Counted from the first letter of the stretch, positions 37,098-48,784 are shown. The stretch is 64,000 nucleotides of DNA from Apodospora peruviana (GCA_033439685.1 JAUEDM010000004.1:992001-1056000), one strand, 5' to 3'. A program made the numbers and translations. Notes: a model not told the origin generated them from the letters alone.

Positions 37098-37544
37098 ATG
37101 CCGCAGCTCTCAGACGGACTGGCTTTGAAGGCCATGAACCGGTATTGGTCACCCAGAGACCGGTACCAGTTCCCATCTGCAGCGAAGAACTGGGATGCGC
37201 TCGTCAGCGAAGCAGCATTCACCGTCTGGGACCGCTCGCCACAAACGGAAGCCCAGCGATACCGAAAATGCGGCAGGGAATCGTGCACGTGCATCGACGC
37301 CGCTGGCCACAGCACCAGCTCTGGCGAGTGGCGTCCATACCGTCCAACCATCCTGATCCCCGTTATTCAGGACGAGGCGCTTGCGTGGGTTACCAAGAAG
37401 ACCACCACTCCTTACGAAATGGGATATAGACCAGGCACCTTCGTGGTTCGGGACAACCATAACCACGAGCAGACAGACGGCGAGGGCAGCTTGAAGTACG
37501 AGGGTCAAATTCCGAGATGCACAGTTGAGTACTGGCATAGATAG
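37098..37544 (+). CDS. Hypothetical protein (148 aa)
   Basis: An open frame from MPQLSDGLALKAMNRYW to YWHR-stop. I do not recognise a family. It contains a compact cysteine group KCGRESCTC in the middle and ends in a His/Asn/Glu-rich stretch (DNHNHEQ). No signal peptide or membrane segment. A long pyrimidine-rich leader precedes the ATG. It could be the first exon of the badly readable locus that follows, or an independent small gene. Confidence 0.45.
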   Translation: MPQLSDGLALKAMNRYWSPRDRYQFPSAAKNWDALVSEAAFTVWDRSPQTEAQRYRKCGRESCTCIDAAGHSTSSGEWRPYRPTILIPVIQDEALAWVTKKTTTPYEMGYRPGTFVVRDNHNHEQTDGEGSLKYEGQIPRCTVEYWHR

Positions 37545-37561
37545 GCTCAGGGAAATTGTAA

Positions 37562-38549
37562 TGCCCGACACCATCGAGATGGTCGTTTGTTTGCTCGCGT
37601 TCAACCCATCTCAGGCCACACACCACAAACCGCTGGTTCCAGACGAACTTAGCTCAATCTGATAAAGGACGCAGACCGTCGGCCAGGATGATATCGATCT
37701 CGTCAACCAATTGTGGGACATCAAGTTCACCGATACTGCCGAGGGTGGCCGGACTGTGAAGATCCGACCGACCGAGGCAGCTCCGGCTGACCTCATATAT
37801 TCAGCCGCGTACTTGTTTGCCGAAGCCGCTTGGCTCGTACGCACGCTGCAGAGGTCTCCAGAGTTTCACACATGCGTCCGACCTTGATCATCTTTTTCCT
37901 TCCCTCGAGCTGCCACCGCCTATTGAATTGCATTCCCTCATCGAGTTGCTGGAAAAGGTTAGCGACATGCCCTGTGCGAGTCTCCTCAAGATGCACACTA
38001 CAAACATGAGGGCGGAGGGACTCGAGCTCTTCCAGCGCGATTGTGATTCAGGATGCCCACTTAGAGCAGGTGGTGGTGTATCGACGTGGTCCGTTGAGGA
38101 AGTTGGATCCACTGTATGAGGCTGAGGAACCTGAGCGGGATTGGCCCGACGGAACCTCGACTACCCCTGCACACCCTGTAGCCCCGGGACGAGCTGCTGC
38201 CGCCGGTAGCCAATCACTGCTCCGCAGGCTACGTTGGGAGGACCCGCTCAAGAGCTCACTTTTTCACCAATTTTATCGACACCGCGACTTTGTCCACCGC
38301 GCCGACACTGCCGTTCCCGGCATCCCCATCAAGCTCGAGAGCCGCAATTCGTCCCCAATTCCCCCGGCTTCTCCGACTCCAAGCAATTCATCGACACCCA
38401 TCACGAGAGAACCCACCACTACGGCGTCCGCGCCTCGATCGATAGCCTGCACCACGGTAGTGAACGGAGGCATCGTGAAGAAGCATCGGACCTCGAGTAA
38501 ACCGTCCCGGGCGACCAAGGCTGCCGTCAAGCAGCATTTCTCTAATTAG
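37562..38549 (+). pseudogene. Unrecognised locus split over several frames
   Basis: Three coding-like pieces follow one another. 37562-37660 (MPDTIEMVVCLLAFNPSQ) runs in the same frame, through TGA-TAA, into 37675-37890 (VGQDDIDLVNQLWDIKFTD ... FAEAAWLVRTLQRSPEF). Next is 37870-38038 (LDHLFPSLELPPPIELHSLIELLEKV). Its end, LELFQR, is one base out of step with IVIQDAHLEQVVVYRRGPLRKLDPLYEAEEPERDW, which continues to 38549 as a Ser/Thr/Pro-rich tail with a basic end. Composition argues for real protein sequence, but no simple GT-AG splicing joins the parts. Family unknown. It may be a broken gene or carry introns I could not resolve. Confidence 0.4.
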
Positions 38550-38587
38550 AAGAGGGGGGAAGAAACACACAACCACACAAATTCAAG

Positions 38588-39229
38588 ATGTCGTTCTCTC
38601 TCCAACTACGAGGCATTACCTCTCGCCTCCTTTCCCGGACGAATGCTGCCATCACCACCACTCCGATCACGCTCCCGATTACACCCGCGACACGTTCCAC
38701 AACCATGATTTCCCCAACGACGACGATACTCAACCAACAACACAAGTCCTCCTTCTCAACAACATGCGCTACCGCTGGACATGGCCAAGGGGTAAAACTC
38801 AAACCCAAACCAGTTGTCGCCAGACAACCAAGGAAGGGTACAAAGGGCGCGCCCGCCCGCGACCCGAAGCTGGTCAACATGCTACACCACTTCGGCACCC
38901 TCAACCCGCGCCGGATCCCCCCGCCCCTCCGGATGGCCCGAAACCGACACCTCCGGCACTGGACGATCCACCGCGCCTGGCTCATGTTCCGCCGCAAGCA
39001 GCGCGGGGCGCGCGAGAAGACGCTCATGCGCCAGTTCCAGAGCATGTCGGCCGCCTGCGAGGAGCTGCGCCTGACCGAAGGGCCCGGAACCCGCGACCAG
39101 GGGTACCTCTACCGCGTGGCGATGGAAAAGAAGGGCGTGTACGGCCACCACGGGATTCCGATAGAGTACGCGCGTCCGCAGACCGAGACGCCTGCGCGGA
39201 CGCCGTGGAATCATGACTGGAAGCCTTAA
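38588..39229 (+). CDS. MRPL28: Mitochondrial large-subunit ribosomal protein mL40 (yeast Mrpl28-like)
   Basis: A single exon of 213 aa. The first 60 residues are Ser/Thr/Arg-rich and low in acidic residues, as expected for a mitochondrial presequence. The core, LMRQFQSMSAACEELRL, followed by YLYRVAMEKKGVYG and IPIEYARPQTETPARTPWNHDW, matches mL40. It acts in the mitochondrial ribosome large subunit. Confidence 0.82.
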   Translation: MSFSLQLRGITSRLLSRTNAAITTTPITLPITPATRSTTMISPTTTILNQQHKSSFSTTCATAGHGQGVKLKPKPVVARQPRKGTKGAPARDPKLVNMLHHFGTLNPRRIPPPLRMARNRHLRHWTIHRAWLMFRRKQRGAREKTLMRQFQSMSAACEELRLTEGPGTRDQGYLYRVAMEKKGVYGHHGIPIEYARPQTETPARTPWNHDWKP

Positions 39230-40657
39230 GTTTCTCGGGATGGACTGGACTGGATTGGACTGTCTAGCTCGCTCACTCGCATGCAATGTACGAGGGATAT
39301 CTTCATTGACACTATCTCGACCAGTCTTCCAGTGACCATGATGGGGGATTATTTTCTCTCTGGAGAGGAGACGGAAGGAAGCGATGCAGCACAACCCCAG
39401 GGCCCGCCAAGTATATCAGTATTCCTATTATATTGTCTTCATGTTTGACTACTCGCGAGAGATGGAGATGAAAGGACTCGGAGCATCCAATTACCTCTGA
39501 CAATGAGGCAATTTTGTTTAACATACTGTATAAATACATATATCTACCCCGAATCAGGGCGATGAGACGGCAGAGTTGCTCACGGGGCACTGTAGCGTGA
39601 TCTCCAGATGGTGAGATAGACACAGAGAAGCCAGTGGCGTACTCCGTGTTGGAGATGTCTTTCACCTCACGTCACACTCAAAAAGTCATTATCCCGATCA
39701 TTTTTACCTAGATCATTATATCCCAAGGCCAAGATCAAGCTTAGTCTGTGATGAGTCCCCATTGAACCTACGCCAACCAGGTTGTATCCCTTTCCCTTCT
39801 CGCTTGCTATATGCTCCCTACCTGAGGTACCCTATCCACGTACTGCCTGTAGATAGTAACCTTGCCCAGTAAGTAACGTTCCCTCTCGTATTATCCCCTT
39901 CAAAGAAAAGACAAAAGACAAAATAAATACCCGAAATGACGAAAGACCCGCAGTTTTTTTTTTCTTTGTCCTTCCCAGACAACCAACCAAGCCGCGCGCG
40001 GCTGACCAACCAGTCAGAGACCAAACCAGAAAAACTCGGATCCTCAAGACTATAAGAAAGCAAAAGACACGCTAAAAAGAAAACCAAAAAAGACCGCCAT
40101 AAAGAAGGATGGGGACAAAAAGAGAGACAGAAAACAGTTCTATACAGCTTTCAAGTACTGATACACGCTCAGGCATGCAAATCTTTTGTGTCTTCGCTTT
40201 CGCGTTGGTTTGGTTAGAGCGCTGCGCTTGAGTTCGGGAAGTGTTGCGTTGTGTTGGTTGGTCATTATTCATCCCATACTACCTCGGATAGGTAGGTAAT
40301 GTATGTAGTCCAATCCATTCCACGTGGTTGATCACAAGGAAAAAGGAGCCGTATGTCGCGGCGTTTGGGGAGAGAAAGAGTGCTTAGTGCGGACAGATGT
40401 TCTGGATCTTGAGAACCCTGAGCGACCTTTCCAGACCGTTTGTGACAAACATCCAACGATCCTCCGTGTGATCGTTGTATCCTTTTCCTTGCATTTCCCA
40501 AGGAGTCCTTCCGACCTTGCGGAGTTTGTGCAGGTGTTTGATTCGGCTTCGCAATCCCATTATTGCTCGTGTGTGATCCCAGGTTGGCCCAGATTTGGGG
40601 CAATGATGGGAAACTTCCCGTTATCCCATCCACTGTGTGTTTAATGTTCGCCCTCTC
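39230..40657. other. Convergent 3' region between mL40 and Rho2
   Basis: No gene supported. It holds the 3' UTRs of two convergent genes. The T8 run near 39955 and the A-rich DNA to 40090 look like ordinary low-complexity sequence. Confidence 0.45.
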
Positions 40658-41914
40658 TCATAAAATAACACAGCACCCGCTGCCCTCGCCTTTGTCAAAC
40701 GTGATCAGCGCTGCCCTCGTGGCAGCCTCGAAGACGTCGTCGACCCCCTCACCGCTGAGACTGGAGCACTCTAGGTATTTACGGGCACCAATCTCCTTGG
40801 CAGTTTGCTCGCCTGCCGTCTCGGACACGAAACATAGAGACTTTTTCCGCATCTCTTCGATCGCAACGGGGTCTTGCCGTAAATCCTTTTTGAGACCAAC
40901 CAGGATGATAGGGACACCCGGACATCTTTCCTGTGCTTCTAACACCCACTGCATATTTTCAAGATTGTTAGCTCTCTCTCAATGAAAGTCTCGTGCCCTC
41001 TCTTCTCTTGCCTCGGACATTTGGGAAATTTGGCCTCACTTGAGGACCCGATTTTCTCCTCGCAAGTGTACAGGTTGAATGGAAAAGAGCAGCCAGACTA
41101 ATTTTCGTGTGGTAGGACGAGTGTCACACAGCCGGCAATCTGGTCCGAGTGCGGGCCCATCCGGCATACGAGGGGAAAAAGCGGTATGGACAAGGGAATC
41201 GAGAGAATGCCTCTTGAATCGTCAGCCAACCTACCTTGTGTTTGACATTATCCAGGGAGTCGGGCGTATCGATCGAGAAGCCTATTAATATGACGTGTGC
41301 TTTTGCGTATGCCAGCGGCCGCAGCCGCTCGTAGTCTTCTTGTCCGGCGGTATCCCACAACGCAAGCTGCACTGATTTCCCGTCTACCCTGCAGTCGGTC
41401 ACGTAGTTCTCGAAGACGGTCGGTATCTGGTGGCGGTGGAACGTCAGTGATTAGCGATAGATTCCATTGATAGGCAGCGGCAGGTGAGAGAGGCCAAGGC
41501 AGGGACTATGGCGGTACTGTCGAGGGCATGATCTGGGCCTGTGAGCTCGGATCTGTCGCTTTACTTACATAGTGCTGTTCGGAAAGGAGAAATGGTTAGC
41601 TATTCGTGCTTCGAGGTGTTTCCCACAATGGAGAGACCATTGACTTACTGCAGGGAAGAATCCAAGGGTAAATACGCTCAGCAAGCTGGTCTTTCCGCAA
41701 GCCCCGTCGCCGATGATGACGAGTTTCCTAAGGAGACAGTGCCATGTTAGACGAGACGAATCGGCAGCGACCCAAGCCGAAATTCTGCTGCCGGGGGAGA
41801 ATTAAAGAAACCAGATAGAGTCTCGAACGGATCGCGGTGTTGGGTTATTGAGTTCGTTTCGTGGTGGCCTCACCTGCGAATGACATTTGAGGAAGTGCCT
41901 TGTTGGCTTGCCAT
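40658..41914 (-). CDS. rho2: Rho-family small GTPase, Rho2 type
   Basis: Five coding exons (41914-41874, 41727-41649, 41574-41569, 41426-41235, 40948-40658) give about 202 aa. G-box motifs: GDGACGKT (P-loop), PTVFENY (switch I with effector Thr), DTAGQEDYERLRPL (switch II), LVGLKKDL (NKxD-like) and ECSSLSGEG. The C-terminus GCCVIL ends in a CaaX box with Leu, predicting geranylgeranylation, and a preceding Cys suitable for palmitoylation. WVLEAQERCPGVPIILVGLKKDL and the C-terminus place it with Rho2 rather than Rho1 or Cdc42; in fungi Rho2 works in cell-wall integrity and polarity at the plasma membrane. Exon 3 is only six bases (His-Tyr). The last intron is long (286 nt). Confidence 0.95.
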
Positions 41915-44900
41915 GGTTGCGCAAAGGCAGTGGAGCGTTGTCTGTCAACACTGCTGCGAACCCTTAGGGTAAGGTCGGCTCGAGGGAAGTTGCCCGTTCT
42001 TGGTCGGTTGCCTGGATATTTCGTCGTGCGTAGGGTGGTTAGAGGCAGTCGCGGGGGTTAGGAAGTCGGCAAAGGGAGGCACTGGCAACAGATTGGGTCG
42101 CAAACACCTCATAAGACTGCTCATGAAGAAGGATGCTCTTTTGGTGCCGTAGAAATTTTGAGGGGAAAGGCGGGAAGATAGCTGATTGCTGAAGGTCGGG
42201 CGATTACATAACGAGACCGCCTGTCACCGCCAACAAGGCCCGGTAAACGGCGCCTCCACTGCCCCCTCCAGGGCTGCCTGGTCGCGTTAGTGGTTGACGC
42301 TTGCGGTTGTGCGCTGATCCTAGCAGGGGCTGCCCCACCTAGGTTGCTCACTTGAGTGACACTGATGATCGGAGTGGCAGGCCCAGAAACGGTTTGGCCC
42401 ACTGATGATGATAACCTCGTGCTACGTGGAACTTGTACAAACCTTACGGGCAAAAACACTGCGGATCACAGATTACCATTACTGGCTGAGAGTTCATGCT
42501 AACCGATTATATTGTCTCTTGCAGTTTCGTATGACTACCTATTTATTACTCCTTCATACTCACTCCTGTCTCGAGGTAATCGCGTCATGACGTTCAAGGG
42601 ATCCCGTCTGCCCAATCTGAGAGTGAACCACCAAAGATCGAATCCGATCTCCACTGCAGTGCAATCCAGGTCCGATGAACTACAAGGCCCGACTACCTAG
42701 TATACTCCTCTTTCCAAGGTCATCGAGGCGTAAATAAACGACGCAAACAGTCAGACAGGCCCATAATGAATTGTATCAGGAGAAACGGGTTGATAGGTCG
42801 TTGGAAACATCGGTGAAGCTTAAGCTGGTGAGGCTGTGCACTTGTTTCTCATGCGCCGAAGAAACCCCTGAGAGGCAGAGCCCTTAGTAGTGAGTTCAAT
42901 ACCTTATCCAACATGGACAACATCAAACCGGCTAGTCTATGACACGAAGTTCCTTGCTCCGGAAAACGGCCGAGCTGAAAGACGGTGCTTACTATCCGTA
43001 CAGATAAAAAAAAGCACTGGTGAGTGTCCAGTGAGAAGGGGCCTCCCGTTCTCCTGGCTGCGTTTGTCGTGAGACGGAAGGAAGTGCCTTTTTGTGGCGA
43101 GAACGGATACGATGATCGGATTTGTCCGGCTTGTGTCTGACCTGATTGGCGAGGTTTTGCATGTACGACGATGAGAGTCAAGAACAGCTGTTGATGGCCA
43201 CTGATATTTTTATTCACTGTATGTACAAGCGACGGAGCACCCTGTTGAATGGGATTGGGAAATACCAAGAAATTCCAGGCTGTGAAACGGCGGGACTGAT
43301 TTGATAATCCAAGCATTTCCCCGTAGGGTCACAGGTATAAGATATGAGTTAAGTAAACCTTAAGTCCCGTCAGGGTGATTTGAGGGCTCCAATAGTTCAT
43401 TGTATCGCACAATACCAGTGTGCATCCTCAATACGAGATTGTTAGTACTAGGCCGGCTTTAAGGACGGAGATTTATCTAACCGAGCATGGACTAATTGAT
43501 CCTACTGAGGAGTGCACACTACGGCCCACGGATAAGGCAGTCAGCTTCCTGATCCGGCAACCGAGAGCGACGGACCATGGCGGTGATGTTGAAACCACCG
43601 GTGCTTTGACACTCGACTGGGAGAATATCTGTGGGAACCTCGCGCATGCTGAATATTGACGCGAGGTTCAGGAACACCGGGGCTGGGAGAGGATTCCATT
43701 CAGGGTGTGGCGGGAATAAAAGAGAGTGTGAAGAGAGCACGCTGCAGCAAATCACGTCGACATCAATCATAACTTGAGGGTAATTGTGACAACGACAGTC
43801 CACGGCGCCAAACTGGACCTATCGATGTGCTTTTTTAAGTGGCGCTGGTGGTCGGTCGGCTACTACTACGACCAACTCCGGAAACAACCAGCGGTGATAA
43901 ACACCAAAACTCACCAGGCTGTGATATCTGGCGCCGTGGGCTAAATAAAGGTCGAACGCTACTAACGAGAAGGTGCGATTTGGTACATGTATTTGTAGCA
44001 TCGAGCGCGCCGTATCGTAATCCGGGACTTGTCGTGGGACGCATCTCGACAACAAAGTGAAGCGTTGTTGCAATTGGTGGCTCAAGCCAAGCTGGCCCGA
44101 AACGAGGGACCGCGAGTTGATGAAGGATGGTTCGGTGAGTGGACAGCAGCGGAGGAGCCCCAAAACCCAAAAGAGGTTATGGAGGGACGGGAAGGAGGGG
44201 CCCTGGGCCCGAGCTTGAAGCCCCAGAAGCCCCAGAAGCCCCTCCCCTTGCGAGGCTGGGCATCACGTGTTGTGTGGCTGACCAATTGGGGCGGAGGAAC
44301 GGATGGGGTGCATGCTCGGGACCACAATTCAGTGCATCGTTTGAACATCGACAACTGAATGAGGGAAGCGCACGTTGCAACTTCACGTCACCACATTGAA
44401 TTACTGCACAGCATCACCAACCGACCGTCGCGATACTTGCAGCGTCGCCCAAGTCCCCGACTCAGCCATCCATCCGCTCGCATCGACTCGCGACGCCCGC
44501 CGTCGCTCCGTCCCTGGCCTTTCTGGACTCTGACTGTGAGTAACTCTCTGAGTTGCCTTGCCTTGGCTCCCCGTCGCCCACCCTGGACCTGCCCTAGTCC
44601 TCACCTCGATTCGGCCCCGCACCCTTCCTCGAGTCTCCGGGTCATTCTACCCGAGTCTACGGGTTTGGTGATCTCGAACTGAAGCTGCCGGAGCTCTTCC
44701 TCGCACCTGTCCGCTTCGGACACCCGGCCTTCCTTCCGCCCCGACCTGCCCTTCGACCCTCAACCCTCACATCCCCCTCGCCGGCCCTTGCTTCAAAACC
44801 GCTGCGACCCCGGAACTATTCATCGGATTCTGCGACCTGTGCTTACACTTCCTTTCCGTCCTAGTTCTCAATCGATTTCGCGGGGCGTCAGGCCAGCAAC

Positions 44901-44959
44901 GACAGCACTACATGACCTTGCCAGCTGCCGCCTACGCGCCGCAATAAACACGCAACATA
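41915..44959. other. Divergent promoter region between rho2 and nst1
   Basis: About 3 kb without a convincing gene; several short frames exist but none shows family motifs, good codon texture or splice structure. The right 500 nt are C/T-rich and probably the long nst1 leader. A GTGAGT at about 44532 could be a 5'-UTR intron donor. A tandem AGAAGCCCC unit lies at about 44222-44245. Confidence 0.45.
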
Positions 44960-47900
44960 ATGAAGGGCAACGTCCGTCAGCCGCCACCGGCACCGGCGCC
45001 TCTATCACCTACTGCCAAGGGTACGGCAAAGTATACCAACAAAGACGGGTCCAAGTTCATAACGGTTCCTAAGGTGACCACCCCGGTTGGCTCCTCTCAG
45101 CCCTCTCCGACGACGATGCCTCCCGCGAGCGCGAAAAGTGTGCCACAAGAAGCTCCAGAAGCAGGCGCTCAGGGACCGACTCAGCCTGTGAATCGCAAAA
45201 AGCAAAAGCGCCGCGCAAAAGCTGCTGCCAAGGCAGCCGCTGGGCAAGGTCAGAGTAGTGATCATCCAAATGGCCTGCCCAGCCCGCCCGCGTCTCACGA
45301 ACAGCACTCTGCGGAAGCCGACGCCGACTACAGTGGTGATGAGGAGGATCAGTATGCTAAAGGGAGTTCTCGACATGCCCCGTCACATGAAAATGGGTTT
45401 GCGGGAGGAACTCCCAAGTCGAAGAAGGCCAAGAAGAAGAAGAAAAAGAATGGCGCGGGATCGAATGCAGACGAGCCTCCGGAGAGCCATCACGACCACC
45501 ATCAGCACAACCACGATGACCACCACCATCATCACCATGCGCATTCACCGCAAGCGCGCAAGGTCGGATCCATACCCGCCCCACATGCCGATCATCACCA
45601 CCACCATCGGCCAGGTATCTCGAGGGAGAAGATATGGAACACAAGCTCGCAGGAGGAGCGCGAACGGATTAAAGAGTTCTGGCTTGGGTTGACCGAGAGC
45701 GAGCGCAAGTCCTTAGTCAAAGTCGAGAAGGATGCTGTGCTGAAGAAGATGAAAGAACAGCAAAAACACACTTGTAGCTGCACGGTGTGCGGGAGGAAGC
45801 GGACAGCCATTGAGGAGGAACTAGAAGGACTCTATGACGCATATTACGAAGAGCTGGAGCAGTACGCGAATCACCCTAACCAGGGCGAGGGACCTCCACT
45901 GCTACGGCCGCGTCAATCCTTTGGTTCGATGAGTGGCGTGCGGCCGCGAATTCCCTCGACCTATTCAAATCATCAACCGTCACATGGTCGCATAGTTGAG
46001 CATGTAGGGGACGATGAAGATGAAGATGGCGAGGAGGAGTATAGCGAGGACGAGCTTGACGAGGACGAGTATAGTGACGAGGAACCTTCTGAAGAGCTGC
46101 ACCGATCCGACTACGCCACCGACTTTTTCAACTTTGGCAACAGCCTGACTGTGCAGGGTACGGACAGATTTCCCATCCTTCCATTCTTTTTGCAAAGTTA
46201 TCCCTTATCGATGGTTAGTAATAATACTCATGGCTCATTATCTCTAGGCGGAATTCTGACCGTAGCGGATGACCTTTTAAAGAATGATGGCAAAAAGTTC
46301 ATCGAAATGATGGAGCAACTGGCAGAGCGGCGCATGGCGCGCGAGGAGGACGCCAAAGAACAATTCGAGCGGGGCCACAGCCACGCGAACGGCGATCGCC
46401 ATTTTTATCCTCAGCCCGTGGAGGAAGAATTCGACGAGGAGGAAGATGAGGACGACGAGGAGTACGACGAGGAGTACGATAGCCAAGAGGAAGAGGTAAG
46501 GGACCAGTTGACTACTCTCTCCGTACTATCACTAATTTATCTACAGGATACGATGACGGAGGAGCAGCGGATGGAAGAAGGTCGGAGAATGTTCCAGATT
46601 TTTGCCGCCAGGATGTTCGAACAGCGAGTCTTGAATGCATACCGTGAAAAGGTGGCTAAGGAACGCCAGGCCAAGCTTCTTGAGGAGCTTGAGGACGAGA
46701 ACAGGCAGGAATCTCAGCGGAAGGCCAAAAAGGCCAAGGAAGCGCAGAAGCGAAAGGACAAAGCTGCCAAGAAGAAAGAAGCGCAAGCTGAGGAGAAGGC
46801 TCGGCGGGAAGCTGAGAAGGCTGCGGAAGAAGCTGCCCGTCTAGCTGAAGAAGCACGGAGAGCCGAAGAGCAGCGTGCCAAGGCCGAGGAGAAACGAAAG
46901 AAAAAGGAAGCCCAGAAAAAGGCGGAGGAAGAAGAGCGGAAGCGGAAAGAGGCGGAGCGCCTACGTCGACTTCAGGAGCGGGAAGAGAATGAGCGCAAGG
47001 CCCGCGAAGCTAAAGAGCGCGAGAAGAAGGCCAAGGAAGAAGCTCGACTGAAGGAGAAGGAAGCTCGCGAAAAGAAAGAGCGCGAAGCACGGGAGAGGAA
47101 AGAGCAACACGAACGTGACAAGCGCGAGAAAGACGCCAAGGCAGAGGCGAGGCTCAGGGCAGAGCGGGAGGCAAAGGAGACAAGGGAGAAATACAAACAG
47201 GAAGAGAGGGCGGCTCAGAAAGCCGCTGCGCTCGCTGCGGTTCCGATGCCTATTAATCTGCCGAAACGTCCGGCTGCGCACGCCGTGCCAGCAGCAGTCC
47301 CGGCGTTACCACAACAACACTCTACTTCTTACGCGTCACCGCAAATACCCGTTGCGACCCCGGCCTTTCCAAAGGTGCCAACACCGATGCGCGTACGTCA
47401 AGCATCCCAGCAGGAGAGCACTGCCCCTTCTACTGGTGGGACGTCGCAATCGGGATCAGCACCGAGCCAGAATCCATCTCCTCATCCTATAACCCCGGTT
47501 CACTCAAGTCCTGGTCCAGTAGGTCCGCCAACTAAGTCTGGCACGAACTCCCAAAGTGGCCCTCTCCCATCGCCGCACGCAGCCTCGCCCCTGAGCGCGG
47601 CAGCCAAAGCTTTACCGCCCCAGTCAAGCCCTTACATGGTCCCGCCGATGGGCATGCCTTTTTCGCCAGGGATGGGGCAGATACCTCCAGGATTCGGTAA
47701 CCATCTCCACCGCGAACCCGTCTTCCCACCAATATCAAACTTCAGAGCCGGACCTGGTATGATACCGCTACCGCCTGGGCTCAACGGCCCGGTTGGAGGG
47801 CGTGGCTTTCCCATCCATCCTCCCCCAGGTTTTCCTGGGCCTATGGATTCTCCTATACCAGGTTTGGCCCATGTACTTGGTCCTGGCATGGCGAAGGATG

Positions 47901-48784
47901 GCGCGCAGTCACATTCGCGTCAGGGGTCTGGAAGCTTCGAGCCTAGCACCCCTGGACCCATATCACAACCCATTGCGCGCCCTACACCCATCGGAAGGCC
48001 GGGAAGTGTTGTGCATGGCCAACGCCCTCAAAATGGCTCACCTGCGAGTCGGCTTGGGAACCCCGAGCTAGACACCCATCTTGGGAGCAGCGCGCTACTG
48101 GACGACCTTGATGACCCATTGGAGATGCCTAGCCGCCAGTCTCGTGGTCCGACCGGTTTGTCGTCATCGATGCCACGCGCCGGAGCAGCATTCCCCATGG
48201 GACCTTTCGGGATTGATCCAATGTATTTACCGGCTCATGCCAACCCGTGGGGACCAGCAGGGGTACCACAGCAAAATCTCTTCCCGCCACCGCCGCCGCC
48301 TGGCTTTGGTGGGCATGGGGTGAATGTGCCGTGGGGCCCGTCAGCACCGCTGGGTTCGACATTTGGGATGCAGGGCGTTCCAGACCGACCCATGACCGAA
48401 CCGCGATCGGTTCAAGTGCGGAAGATGCTACGACGTGCCTGTGAGGAGCTTGCCGACGAGGCAATCAGAGCAGCCGATAGCAAGGCCGAACCTGTTGACG
48501 GCTTCATCCCGCTGCGCGACATAGTGGCCCAAGTCGATTCATTCAACCACGGACCTCGTGTGACGGAGAGGGAGCTGCTGGACATGTGCGACACCGAAGG
48601 GAACGAGGTCAACGGGGGCGGCAACTTTGATGTTCGTAGTGAAGCACCCGATAGCCTGTCCATCCGATTTGTCTCCAACAGTGGACGGTCGAACTCGCAG
48701 CCATTCTTTAGGGCGATTGGCGCACCAGGTGAAATCGGTAGTCCGGTCGTCGGATCAGGCTCGTTTGGGGGACACAACCGTTAG
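44960..48784 (+). CDS. nst1: Stress response protein Nst1
   Basis: About 1227 aa after removing two introns (46158-46247, 90 nt; 46496-46546, 51 nt). Both are multiples of three with no in-frame stop, so the unspliced frame is also open. Features in order: basic KKQKRRAKAAAKAAA and KSKKAKKKKKKN patches; His-rich tracts; a conserved block EEERERIKEFWLGLTESERKSLVKVEKDAVLKKMKEQQKHTC with CSCTVCGRK; an acidic Asp/Glu region; FFNFGNSLTVQGGILTVADDLLKNDGKKFIEMMEQLAERR; a 250-residue Lys/Glu/Arg/Ala coiled coil; and a Pro/Gly-rich tail ending in a conserved helical block. Nst1 is linked in yeast to salt tolerance and in fission yeast to P-bodies; it is probably cytoplasmic. Confidence 0.95.
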   Translation: MKGNVRQPPPAPAPLSPTAKGTAKYTNKDGSKFITVPKVTTPVGSSQPSPTTMPPASAKSVPQEAPEAGAQGPTQPVNRKKQKRRAKAAAKAAAGQGQSSDHPNGLPSPPASHEQHSAEADADYSGDEEDQYAKGSSRHAPSHENGFAGGTPKSKKAKKKKKKNGAGSNADEPPESHHDHHQHNHDDHHHHHHAHSPQARKVGSIPAPHADHHHHHRPGISREKIWNTSSQEERERIKEFWLGLTESERKSLVKVEKDAVLKKMKEQQKHTCSCTVCGRKRTAIEEELEGLYDAYYEELEQYANHPNQGEGPPLLRPRQSFGSMSGVRPRIPSTYSNHQPSHGRIVEHVGDDEDEDGEEEYSEDELDEDEYSDEEPSEELHRSDYATDFFNFGNSLTVQGTDRFPILPFFLQSYPLSMVSNNTHGSLSLGGILTVADDLLKNDGKKFIEMMEQLAERRMAREEDAKEQFERGHSHANGDRHFYPQPVEEEFDEEEDEDDEEYDEEYDSQEEEVRDQLTTLSVLSLIYLQDTMTEEQRMEEGRRMFQIFAARMFEQRVLNAYREKVAKERQAKLLEELEDENRQESQRKAKKAKEAQKRKDKAAKKKEAQAEEKARREAEKAAEEAARLAEEARRAEEQRAKAEEKRKKKEAQKKAEEEERKRKEAERLRRLQEREENERKAREAKEREKKAKEEARLKEKEAREKKEREARERKEQHERDKREKDAKAEARLRAEREAKETREKYKQEERAAQKAAALAAVPMPINLPKRPAAHAVPAAVPALPQQHSTSYASPQIPVATPAFPKVPTPMRVRQASQQESTAPSTGGTSQSGSAPSQNPSPHPITPVHSSPGPVGPPTKSGTNSQSGPLPSPHAASPLSAAAKALPPQSSPYMVPPMGMPFSPGMGQIPPGFGNHLHREPVFPPISNFRAGPGMIPLPPGLNGPVGGRGFPIHPPPGFPGPMDSPIPGLAHVLGPGMAKDGAQSHSRQGSGSFEPSTPGPISQPIARPTPIGRPGSVVHGQRPQNGSPASRLGNPELDTHLGSSALLDDLDDPLEMPSRQSRGPTGLSSSMPRAGAAFPMGPFGIDPMYLPAHANPWGPAGVPQQNLFPPPPPPGFGGHGVNVPWGPSAPLGSTFGMQGVPDRPMTEPRSVQVRKMLRRACEELADEAIRAADSKAEPVDGFIPLRDIVAQVDSFNHGPRVTERELLDMCDTEGNEVNGGGNFDVRSEAPDSLSIRFVSNSGRSNSQPFFRAIGAPGEIGSPVVGSGSFGGHNR

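Noticed and set aside
40265..40633. 122-codon minus-strand frame downstream of rho2
   Set aside because: Most likely rho2 3' UTR; composition is not protein-like and it lacks homology-type motifs.
42121..43803. Several 90-155 codon frames on both strands between rho2 and nst1
   Set aside because: They overlap each other, show no conserved motif or splice pattern, and lie in a divergent promoter region.
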